A DNA stretch of 39,094 nt, from positions 1 through 39,094 of the forward strand of contig JAFLTS010000019.1 of NCBI GenBank assembly GCA_022509185.1, in the 5' to 3' direction. Positions 32,282 through 39,094 of this stretch are shown here, in pieces. The notes under the pieces were generated by a model that was not told the origin of the DNA, searched no databases, and saw only the letters and a list, made by a program, of their open reading frames with translations. Position 1 is the first letter of the stretch; each line of letters starts with the position of its first letter. The position numbers and the translations under genes were made by a program. The DNA is from Muribaculaceae bacterium (GTDB lineage Bacteria; Bacteroidota; Bacteroidia; Bacteroidales; Muribaculaceae).

Positions 32282-33849
32282 ACCGCCTGCTCAAATCAGT
32301 TGTAGTCGGTCTTGCCGGCATCCAGGGAATCACTCTGGCTGCTGAGTCACGCCCAAAGCTTGTTGTGGGCATTATTGTAGATCAGCTACGCACCGATTAT
32401 CTGGAAGACTTGAAAGGTATGCTGGGTGCCGGTGGCTTCCAACGCCTTATAGATCAAGGTCTATACCTCAAAGATGTGGATTTCGTAGTGCCTCCCACAG
32501 ATGCTGCTGCATCAACCGCTATTATCCAAACAGGCACCTTTCCAAGATATAATGGAATATCGGGTAACAAAATTTATAACCCCTCTTCCAAGACCCTTAT
32601 ACCTGTTTTCAATGATGAAGCTTACATCGGTAACTTCACTTCCGAAACTTATTCACCGGCTGCTCTAAGGGTAGCAACCATCACTGATGCATTGTCGGTT
32701 GAAGATAAAGGTAAGTCTAAAATCCATAGTATAGCTCCGGATGCTGCACAGGCAATCGTTCTGGCTGGACACACGGGCCAGTCAGCATTTTGGGTAAATG
32801 ACGAAACCGGACGATGGTCATCTACTACTTATTATCCGAATCCTCCTTCTGTTTTACAAAACCGGAATTATAACAACCCTCTGGTTGCACGTCTTGATAC
32901 AATAAAATGGACACCTTTGAGAAAGGGAGAGCCCTATCCATTTGTAAATTCTGCAGAAATTAAGGATGGATTCAAATACTCCTTCTCTCGTTCAGACCGA
33001 GATCTTTTCTCTCAGTATAAATCTTCTCCCTATGTAAATTCCGATATAACGGAAGCTGCAATCGACTATCTGACAGAACTCAACATCGGGAAAAACGAGG
33101 GTCAGACAGATGTCTTGAATATTGCTTATTCTTTATCACCTTTTACGCTTGCAGGGGCTGAATATAGGTATGAGCTGGAAGATGCCTATCTAAGGCTCGA
33201 CAGAGATCTTGAAAAGCTTTTCAATACTCTGGATAAAACTGCCGGCAAAGAAAATGTTCTGGTTTATCTAGTCTCGACAGGATATTTCGAAGAACCTGAA
33301 ATTGATAATACAGAATACCGAATTCCCGGGGGCACTTTCTCAGTGAAAAGAGCCACTTCTTTACTAAATGCTTATCTGGCAGCTAAATACGGCAACGGAG
33401 CTTTCGTTGATCATTACGCTGAGGGGAAATTATTTCTGGATAAAAACACCTTAGAAGAAAAAGATCTTAACCTCACTAATGTGGCTCAGGAAGCTCGTGA
33501 TTTTCTCGTAAAAATGAGCGGAGTGGCCGACGCATATACCCTTGCCGACCTGACAGGGGCTACATTGCCTAAATTGGAGGCGCAAAGACTGGCCATAGAT
33601 CCTAAGACTTCAGCCGATATTTTTCTTGAATTCAATCCGGGTTGGAGCGTTGTGGACGACACAAGGTTTCCCGCTACTAAACTCACTGAGAAATCAACGG
33701 CTTATAAAACCCCCGGATTCATTCTCGGCAAGGATATTGAAAAGAAAGTGGTGGAGGAGCCTGTAAAGGCCACGGCCATTGCTCCTACTATAGCCGGAGC
33801 TTTAAGAATACGGTCACCTAATTCATCGGAATCAAAATCAATTCTATAA
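32278..33849 (+). CDS. Alkaline-phosphatase-superfamily protein with catalytic residues lost (PafA-like pseudoenzyme)
   Basis: A 523-residue secreted protein with the fold of type I phosphodiesterase / PafA-like alkaline phosphatase. KLVVGIIVDQLRTDYL keeps the first metal ligand Asp35 and TGTFPRYNGISGN keeps Asn97. Aligned by hand with NPP/PafA proteins, the nucleophile Thr is Ala76 (PPTDAAAST). The D-x3-H metal pair normally before EDTYLRLDRDL is Ser287...Leu291. The usual TADHG is VSTGYF (Ser333-Thr334-Gly335), and the last metal His near KSTAYKTPGF is also missing. The rest is well kept, including EDAYLRLDRDLEKL and AIAPTIAGAL. It is thus probably a structural or binding protein. It is coupled to the DUF4105 gene by an ATGA overlap and precedes secA by 58 nt. 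Confidence 0.85.
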   Translation: MNRLLKSVVVGLAGIQGITLAAESRPKLVVGIIVDQLRTDYLEDLKGMLGAGGFQRLIDQGLYLKDVDFVVPPTDAAASTAIIQTGTFPRYNGISGNKIYNPSSKTLIPVFNDEAYIGNFTSETYSPAALRVATITDALSVEDKGKSKIHSIAPDAAQAIVLAGHTGQSAFWVNDETGRWSSTTYYPNPPSVLQNRNYNNPLVARLDTIKWTPLRKGEPYPFVNSAEIKDGFKYSFSRSDRDLFSQYKSSPYVNSDITEAAIDYLTELNIGKNEGQTDVLNIAYSLSPFTLAGAEYRYELEDAYLRLDRDLEKLFNTLDKTAGKENVLVYLVSTGYFEEPEIDNTEYRIPGGTFSVKRATSLLNAYLAAKYGNGAFVDHYAEGKLFLDKNTLEEKDLNLTNVAQEARDFLVKMSGVADAYTLADLTGATLPKLEAQRLAIDPKTSADIFLEFNPGWSVVDDTRFPATKLTEKSTAYKTPGFILGKDIEKKVVEEPVKATAIAPTIAGALRIRSPNSSESKSIL

Positions 33850-33907
33850 ATTCTCTTCTCTACAACATTAAACAAAAACTGTAACTCATTAACCATAAAT
33901 ATATTAA

Positions 33908-36900
33908 ATGGCATTAGGAAATTTACTAAAGAAAATATTCGGAGATCAGAGCGAGCGTGCTGTTCGCCCCTTATGGAATCGTCTTGAAAAAGAAATTAAT
34001 CCCATAAGTGAGGAAATAAGGAATATCAGTAACGATGATCTCCGTAAAAGAATAGACGTTATTCGGGATTCAATTCGGGGTGAAGCACAGGAATATGAAA
34101 ATGAAATGTCTGACCTCCGTAAGGAACTTGAAACCCTTGATTACGATAAAAGAGAACCTTATTGGAAGAAAATAGATGAACTACGTGAAGAAAAGTTCAA
34201 AATGTATGCCCGTCGTCTTGATGAAGTGCTCCCTGAAGTCTTTGCTGTAGTTAAAGAAACGGCCAGAAGGTTTAAAGAAAATGATTTAATAGAGGTAACT
34301 GCCACCCAGAGCGATAGAGATTTAGCCGGAAATGGCAAAGACTTTGTAACAATCGAAGGGGATAAGGCCGTTTACCGGAATTCCTGGATGGCCGGTGGTA
34401 ACCAGATCACCTGGGATATGGTGCACTATGATGTGCAGCTTATCGGTGGCATGGTGCTTCATGGTATACTGAACGGAGATAAAGCTTCCAACAATATTGC
34501 CGAAATGGCTACCGGTGAAGGTAAAACTCTTGTGGCAACTCTGCCTGTGTTCCTGAACGCTCTCACCGGTGAAGGTGTGCATGTAGTAACTGTAAACGAC
34601 TATCTTGCTAAACGTGACTCTGAATGGATGGGTCCTCTTTATCAGTTCCATGGTCTTACAGTGAATTGTATTGACAAAACCGAACCTAACTCCGAGGAAC
34701 GTCGTAATGCATATAGATGTGACATCACTTTCGGGACTAATAATGAATTCGGCTTCGATTATCTTCGTGATAATATGGCTCTTCAGACTTCCGATCTTGT
34801 GCAACGTGATGAACATTACTATGCAATTGTGGATGAGGTAGACTCAGTGCTTATCGATGATGCCCGTACTCCTCTTATCATTTCGGGGCCTGTACCGAAA
34901 GGTGACGACCAGATGTTTATAGAGTTCAAGCCGAATGTGGAAAAAGTTGTAAATGCTCAGAGAAAACTTGTTCAAAACCTGCTCCTCGAAGCTAAAGACA
35001 AGATTTCCAAAGGCATGGCCAATGATGATAAAAACCTTATAGAAGAAGGTGGTCTTGCTCTGTTCAGAGCCTACAAAGGTCTTCCGAAACACAATCCTCT
35101 CATTCGTTATCTCAGTGAAGAGGGTATAAAACAGTTGATGCTTAAGGTAGAAGCCCGATTCATGGCCGACAACAACCGGGAAATGCCTATAGCTGTAGAA
35201 CCGCTTTTCTTCGTTATTGATGAAAAAAATCATAGTATTGAACTTACCGATAAAGGTATAGAGGTTCTGACAGGAACTACCCAGGATCCGGAGTTCTTTA
35301 TTCTGCCTGATATCGCTTCCCAACTTTCTGCTGTAGAGAACCTTGAGGCAACAAAGGAAGAGAAGCAACAGAAGAAGGATGAGCTCCTTCAAAATTATTC
35401 CATAAAGGCAGAACGTGTACATACAGTTAATCAGCTTCTGAAGGCCTACACTCTTTTTGATAAAGACGTGGAATATGTAATCGACGACAACAAAATTAAA
35501 ATCGTTGATGAACAGACAGGCCGTATCATGGAAGGTCGCCGTTATAGTGACGGATTGCATCAGGCAATTGAAGCTAAGGAGGGCGTGAAAGTTGAAGCTG
35601 CAACTCAGACCTATGCTACCATTACTCTGCAAAATTATTTCCGTATGTATCGGAAATTAGCAGGCATGACAGGTACAGCAATGACTGAAGCCGGAGAATT
35701 CTATGATATTTATAAACTTGAGGTAACTGAAATTCCCACTAATCGTCCGGTAATCAGGAACGACCAGAATGACAGGGTATATCGAACCAAGAAAGAAAAA
35801 TATGCGGCAGTAATTGCAGAGGTGGAAGAAATGGTGAAACAAGGACGTCCGGTTCTTGTGGGTACTACCTCAGTAGAAATTTCAGAGCTCCTCTCCAAGA
35901 TGCTTCAGTTAAGAAAGATACCTCATCAGGTATTGAATGCGAAGCAACACCAGAAGGAAGCCGAAATAGTGGCTCATGCAGGTAAAACTTCCACTGTTAC
36001 TATAGCCACGAATATGGCAGGTAGAGGTACCGACATCAAGCTTCCTGCAGAGGTAAAAGATGCCGGAGGTCTCGCTATCATAGGTACCGAGCGACATGAA
36101 TCACGGCGTGTAGACAGGCAGCTTAGAGGTCGTTCCGGACGTCAGGGAGACCCGGGTTCCTCAGTATTCTTTGTATCGTTCGAAGATACCGTGATGCGCT
36201 TGTTCGCAAATGAAAGAGTAGTTAAGACTCTCGACCGTCTTGGATTTGAAGAGGGCGATATGATAGAGAGCAAAATGGTGACCCGCTCTATAGAAAATGC
36301 ACAAAAACGTGTAGAAGAAAATAATTTCGGTATTCGTAAACGTCTTGTTGAATATGACGACGTAATGAATGCTCAAAGAAAGGGTGTATATGGCCGCAGA
36401 CAGAATGCCCTTAAAGGTCAGAGAATAGGAACGGATATTTCTAATATGATATATGAAACCGCTCGTGAGCTCTCTAACCGTAACTATGAAAACGGGTTCC
36501 CGGAATTCGCGGAAGACGTGCTAAAGAATATGGCAATTGAAGTACCTTTCTCTGAAATTGAATACAATAAGCTTGATTCTGCAGAAGTAGCAGATAAACT
36601 GGCGGAGGAAGCCATGCGTACTTATGAGCGAAACAAGCAAAAGATGGCTGAAGGGGCAATGCCTTATATAAAGGAATTTGTGGAAGAAAGAGGAGCCACA
36701 GGACCTGTAGGAGTGCCAATTACAGACGGTAGACGTGTTTTCAATATTCGTTGCGATATCAAGGATGCTTATGAAAACGAATGCAAGCCTCTCACCAAAG
36801 CATGGGAGAAAACCGTTCTACTCTCTTCTATAGATAAATCTTGGCAGGAACAACTACGCGAAATGGACGAGCTTCGTAAATCCGTTCAAAATGCCTCATA

Positions 36901-37339
36901 TGAGCAGAAAGATCCTTTAGTAATCTATAAACTCGAGGCTTATGAACTTTGGAAGAAGATGCTTTGGGAAATGAACTCTAAGGCAGTGGCCACATTGATG
37001 AGAGGCCGTCTTGCAGTGCCTGATTATGAAACAGCTAAAGCTGCTGAAGCTCAGGCTAAGGAAGCGCAGGAACAACAACGTCAGGCTGCTTCTCTTGCAA
37101 AACAACAGCAGATAAGACGTGAATACAGCACTACGGGCACAACTTCCAATCCCTATGCCAATTACAGCACCACTCGTGAACAATATCCGGGTGAAGCGGC
37201 TCAAAGAGCAGCAGGCCAGAATGTCAGCAGACGTCAGAGTCCTACGGCTCCGATTAAAGCTATGCCAAAGGTAGGAAGAAATGAGCCCTGTCCTTGTGGA
37301 AGCGGCAAAAAATATAAAAACTGCCACGGCAGAGACTGA
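33908..37339 (+). CDS. secA: Protein translocase ATPase SecA
   Basis: A 1143-residue motor that drives preproteins through SecYEG at the inner membrane. Walker A is [14 protein letters not shown] with Lys206, [19 protein letters not shown] is the DEAD-type segment, GTDIKLP and [12 protein letters not shown] are helicase motifs of NBD2, and [15 protein letters not shown] is the helical scaffold region. The C-terminus [16 protein letters not shown] carries the zinc ligands C1128, C1130, C1139 and H1140. Length is long compared with E. coli (901) but typical for Bacteroidetes. There is a Gln/Ala/Lys-rich linker at about 1045-1085. It is followed by a bidirectional terminator. Confidence 0.98.
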   Translation: MALGNLLKKIFGDQSERAVRPLWNRLEKEINPISEEIRNISNDDLRKRIDVIRDSIRGEAQEYENEMSDLRKELETLDYDKREPYWKKIDELREEKFKMYARRLDEVLPEVFAVVKETARRFKENDLIEVTATQSDRDLAGNGKDFVTIEGDKAVYRNSWMAGGNQITWDMVHYDVQLIGGMVLHGILNGDKASNNIAEMATGEGKTLVATLPVFLNALTGEGVHVVTVNDYLAKRDSEWMGPLYQFHGLTVNCIDKTEPNSEERRNAYRCDITFGTNNEFGFDYLRDNMALQTSDLVQRDEHYYAIVDEVDSVLIDDARTPLIISGPVPKGDDQMFIEFKPNVEKVVNAQRKLVQNLLLEAKDKISKGMANDDKNLIEEGGLALFRAYKGLPKHNPLIRYLSEEGIKQLMLKVEARFMADNNREMPIAVEPLFFVIDEKNHSIELTDKGIEVLTGTTQDPEFFILPDIASQLSAVENLEATKEEKQQKKDELLQNYSIKAERVHTVNQLLKAYTLFDKDVEYVIDDNKIKIVDEQTGRIMEGRRYSDGLHQAIEAKEGVKVEAATQTYATITLQNYFRMYRKLAGMTGTAMTEAGEFYDIYKLEVTEIPTNRPVIRNDQNDRVYRTKKEKYAAVIAEVEEMVKQGRPVLVGTTSVEISELLSKMLQLRKIPHQVLNAKQHQKEAEIVAHAGKTSTVTIATNMAGRGTDIKLPAEVKDAGGLAIIGTERHESRRVDRQLRGRSGRQGDPGSSVFFVSFEDTVMRLFANERVVKTLDRLGFEEGDMIESKMVTRSIENAQKRVEENNFGIRKRLVEYDDVMNAQRKGVYGRRQNALKGQRIGTDISNMIYETARELSNRNYENGFPEFAEDVLKNMAIEVPFSEIEYNKLDSAEVADKLAEEAMRTYERNKQKMAEGAMPYIKEFVEERGATGPVGVPITDGRRVFNIRCDIKDAYENECKPLTKAWEKTVLLSSIDKSWQEQLREMDELRKSVQNASYEQKDPLVIYKLEAYELWKKMLWEMNSKAVATLMRGRLAVPDYETAKAAEAQAKEAQEQQRQAASLAKQQQIRREYSTTGTTSNPYANYSTTREQYPGEAAQRAAGQNVSRRQSPTAPIKAMPKVGRNEPCPCGSGKKYKNCHGRD

Positions 37340-37361
37340 TTTTTTATTATATTATAAAAAG

Positions 37362-37394
37362 AAGCTCCTCTAAGTTGATTAGGGGAGCTTTTTT
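37362..37394. terminator. Bidirectional terminator between secA and the DUF4339 genes
   Basis: A 10-bp stem (37362-37371 with 37381-37390, one G-U pair) with a 9-nt loop has T on the plus-strand side (37389-37394) and A on the other (37356-37360), so it serves both converging transcripts. Confidence 0.85.
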
Positions 37395-37415
37395 ATTTAG
37401 AGTATATTGTGTTGT

Positions 37416-37997
37416 CTACATTGACAGAGCCATGAAAAGCCCATAACCTATAATACCAATGAAAAACGATACTCCTGTCCATAGTTTGGCTTTTCGATTG
37501 TATTCGTAAGACAAAATATTGTCATGTGCATTCCAAAGCCTTTTGCTTTTATAAGCATATACTAACGCAACAATACCTGTGGGAAGACAACAGAATATCG
37601 TGACAAGCCATGCATATCCGATCATTGACATTGGTGGAATTGTCTTATCTTTTTTATCCTCGATTTCTTCCAATGTCGGAAGAGGATCTTCCCCGGCCTC
37701 TTGAAGAAATTTATCGAATCGTGTGGGTGCAGGTCCTTTTTCAGAATCCGGTAATACCTTATATTTATCTAAATCAGTCTGTATGTCCTTGGCGGGAACG
37801 GCCACCGGATGCATCACATCATACAAATGATTCCTGAATAGTCTGCAGACATCAGCATTTTCTTCGGCCTTCTGCCAGTCATGCATACCCTTGGTCCATA
37901 TGTATGTAGAGGGTCTCACTCCCACTTTAGGAAGTTCCTCGAGAGTAAAGGGACCCTTCTGCTCTCCATCGAGCATAGCATAATACTTTCCGCTCAT
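37416..37997 (-). CDS. DUF4339 (GYF_2) plus CD225-type membrane protein
   Basis: A 193-residue protein. The N-terminal GYF_2 domain (residues 1-60) reads KYYAMLDGEQKGPFTLEEL and STYIWTKGMHDWQKAEE. A linker follows and then two hydrophobic segments with the CD225/dispanin-like sequence SMIGYAWLVTIFCCLPTGIV and ALVYAYKSKRLWNAHD. It abuts the stop codon of the related gene upstream (TAA then ATG), so the pair are translated together. GYF-like domains usually bind proline-rich peptides. The membrane role is not known. Confidence 0.85.
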   Translation of the reverse strand: MSGKYYAMLDGEQKGPFTLEELPKVGVRPSTYIWTKGMHDWQKAEENADVCRLFRNHLYDVMHPVAVPAKDIQTDLDKYKVLPDSEKGPAPTRFDKFLQEAGEDPLPTLEEIEDKKDKTIPPMSMIGYAWLVTIFCCLPTGIVALVYAYKSKRLWNAHDNILSYEYNRKAKLWTGVSFFIGIIGYGLFMALSM

Positions 37998-38690
37998 TTA
38001 TAGATAAGAAAGATTTGTGAAATTACCGAAAAAACTTCCGAAAGACCAGGCAATTATAATGCCGATTCCGGCAAATATTAATCCTATTATAGTCATTAAC
38101 CGGGCATTTGAATTTGCTGCATCTCCTTCACGGTCATATCCCATCATATATAGGCGGTTGGCTTTGTTGGCTTGAACAATGCCTATTATTCCGAAAATAG
38201 CCCCTATACATGAAGCAAAAAACCCGACTATTGTGGCTACAATGGCCCAGGGCAACCAGTTTGTACGCATCCCGGGACGGTAGCCGTTTCGGTATCGGTC
38301 ATATCGGTCATAAAAGCGATCCTGATTATGATAGGTATGCCCTTCTTGATACTGCGGATTATCTCCGAAAGGATGTGAATGTTTATGTTGATCCTCATAA
38401 GGATGCCCATGAGGACGAGATTCATATGGATCTGGATCTGGATTAGGATTGGGATTGGCTTGTGGACCGGTGTATTCAGGAGGAACCGCTTCAAATGGAG
38501 ATTCTTTAGGTGAAAAAGCCGGTATTAACTCCGGTAAAGTCTTGGCAGCTACCCAATTGTCGAGACCCGGCTTCCAAACCAATGTCTCCGGTGTCAGGGA
38601 TGGATGCAAGGTAACCTCATCCAAGGTATAGGGTCCGGTCGACTTTTCGTCTACCACCATATAATATTGCTGGGGGTATTCTTGTGCCAT
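37998..38690 (-). CDS. DUF4339 (GYF_2) plus DUF4190-like membrane protein
   Basis: A 230-residue protein. The N-terminal GYF_2 domain (residues 5-55, QQYYMVVDEKSTGPYTLDEV, TLVWKPGLDNWVAAKTLPEL) is followed by a Pro/Asn/Asp/His/Tyr-rich linker (about 65-135). Two membrane segments come next, WAIVATIVGFFASCIGAIFG and MTIIGLIFAGIGIIIAWSFG, with the DUF4190/CD225-like turn QANKANRLYMMGYDREGDAA between them. It is the first gene of a two-gene unit with a -7 box 26 nt upstream of its start. The two proteins probably form a membrane complex, which is an inference. Confidence 0.85.
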   Translation of the reverse strand: MAQEYPQQYYMVVDEKSTGPYTLDEVTLHPSLTPETLVWKPGLDNWVAAKTLPELIPAFSPKESPFEAVPPEYTGPQANPNPNPDPDPYESRPHGHPYEDQHKHSHPFGDNPQYQEGHTYHNQDRFYDRYDRYRNGYRPGMRTNWLPWAIVATIVGFFASCIGAIFGIIGIVQANKANRLYMMGYDREGDAANSNARLMTIIGLIFAGIGIIIAWSFGSFFGNFTNLSYL

Positions 38691-38715
38691 TCTTTTTTAT
38701 TTTATTTATTTATTG

Positions 38716-38723
38716 CAAAGTTA
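38716..38723 (-). promoter_or_regulatory. -7 box (TAACTTTG) for the DUF4339 gene pair
   Basis: TAACTTTG on the minus strand, 25 nt upstream of the start at 38690. No TTG at the standard -33 distance was found. Confidence 0.5.
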
Positions 38724-38857
38724 AGCAATGTTTTAGAAAACTTTGTAATGTGTTTCTATTTTTCCCGTTTAGAAGAATTAATGCATTTAGATCGGTACTA
38801 AAGAAATTGTTCTTTGATTTTAATATAAATTTTAAAATAGACCCTTATTTTTCACTT

Positions 38858-38887
38858 TTGCTTTTTTCTTTTTATTTCTTATCTTTG
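38858..38887 (+). promoter_or_regulatory. Promoter of tRNA-Gly (TTG - 19 nt - TATCTTTG)
   Basis: TTG at 38858-38860, a 19-nt spacer and TATCTTTG at 38880-38887 fit the consensus. The start site would be about five nucleotides before the tRNA. Confidence 0.8.
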
Positions 38888-38898
38888 CACCACCAAAT

Positions 38899-38971
38899 GC
38901 GATAATAGCTCAGTTGGTAGAGCATCAGCTTCCCAAGCTGAGGGTCGCGGGTTCGATTCCCGTTTATCGCT
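38899..38971 (+). tRNA. tRNA-Gly (anticodon CCC)
   Basis: A 73-nt cloverleaf. The acceptor GCGATAA pairs with TTATCGC, the D stem is GCTC/GAGC, and the anticodon stem TCAGC/GCTGA encloses TTCCCAA with CCC as the anticodon. The T arm is GCGGG-TTCGATT-CCCGT and the discriminator is T, as usual for bacterial glycine tRNAs. No CCA is encoded. Confidence 0.95.
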
Positions 38972-38991
38972 CAAAATTCTCAACAAAAAAC

Positions 38992-39022
38992 AGGTGGTTA
39001 TTTTCAAAATAATCACCTTTTT
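38992..39022 (+). terminator. Terminator of tRNA-Gly
   Basis: A 13-bp near-perfect stem (38992-39004 with 39006-39018, one G-U pair) is followed by T at 39018-39022. The loop as drawn is one base, so the top pairs will open. Confidence 0.8.
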
Positions 39023-39036
39023 ATATCAAAATGAGT

Positions 39037-39044
39037 TATCTTTG
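39037..39044 (+). promoter_or_regulatory. -7 box (TATCTTTG) very close to the next start codon
   Basis: TATCTTTG ends 6 nt before the ATG at 39051, so transcription would begin at or next to the start codon. No TTG lies at the -33 distance. Confidence 0.45.
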
Positions 39045-39050
39045 TTTCTT

Positions 39051-39094
39051 ATGAAAATGATAGAATTAAATTTGGAGAAGATCTATGAACTTTG
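39051..39094 (+). CDS. Start of an unidentified gene (3' end outside window)
   Basis: From the ATG the frame reads MKMIELNLEKIYEL and runs off the window. Too little is visible to name a family. A second Met is at codon 3. Support is the -7 box just upstream and the terminator that ends the tRNA unit. Confidence 0.5.
   Translation, partial: MKMIELNLEKIYEL

Noticed and set aside
34844..35632. 262-codon open frame antisense to secA
   Set aside because: It lies wholly within secA, has no start context, and its composition (Phe, Ile, Leu, Cys-rich) is what the complement of biased secA codons gives. SecA motifs on the other strand are certain.

Overview
The window is chromosomal DNA from a member of the Bacteroidota, order Bacteroidales, most likely the Muribaculaceae or a close relative. 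The order-level placement rests on repeated Bacteroidetes-type promoters (TAnnTTTG about 20 nt downstream of TTG), a SusE/F-like starch-binding protein with a T9SS-like C-terminus, the rpmB-rpmG-DUF4295 trio, a 1143-residue SecA with a zinc tail, DUF4105 and DUF4339 proteins, and lipoproteins with Bacteroidetes export signals. The family-level guess is an inference. Most of the window is housekeeping sequence. The accessory parts are 1-1200, the acid-resistance block 13.1-23.1 kb and the surface-protein pair 23.4-26.8 kb.

Region by region. 1-1200: the 3' end of an AraC regulator, a terminator, a perfect 13-bp direct repeat in front of a -7 box, then an aldo/keto reductase gene broken after 27 codons and joined to a remnant of a RhuM-family gene. 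1.2-4.7 kb: a small PAS protein and, on the minus strand, a pullulanase and a secreted starch-binding-like protein. 4.9-6.7 kb: tsaD and a short CinA-type protein. 6.8-7.6 kb: rpmB, rpmG and the DUF4295 gene behind a structured leader. 7.6-12 kb: a flavodoxin-like reductase, an acyl-CoA synthetase, and a lipoprotein plus CobW/COG0523 metal GTPase operon. 12.3-13.1 kb: panB.

13.1-23.1 kb: glutamate-dependent acid resistance. On the minus strand the order is EamA transporter, gadB, glsA, gadC-like antiporter and MFS transporter. A second, paralogous MFS transporter and a DcaP-like porin diverge on the plus strand. Glutaminase and decarboxylase would turn glutamine into glutamate and then GABA, consuming protons, and the antiporter would exchange glutamate for GABA. 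The roles of the MFS, EamA and porin proteins are not known.

23.4-26.8 kb: a strongly promoted 719-residue lipoprotein, predicted to be surface-exposed, followed by an OmpA-family protein. 26.9-37.3 kb: hpt-adk, an RluB-type pseudouridine synthase with a long Q/N/G/Y/R-rich N-terminal tail, asnS, a DUF4105 membrane protein, an alkaline-phosphatase-fold protein that has lost its catalytic residues, and secA. 37.4-39.1 kb: two abutting DUF4339 membrane proteins, tRNA-Gly(CCC) and the start of another gene.

No CRISPR array, intact insertion sequence, prophage or rRNA was seen. The most promising candidates for undescribed biology are the DUF4105/pseudophosphatase pair fused into the asnS-secA run, the surface lipoprotein/OmpA pair, and the tailed transporters around the gad genes.
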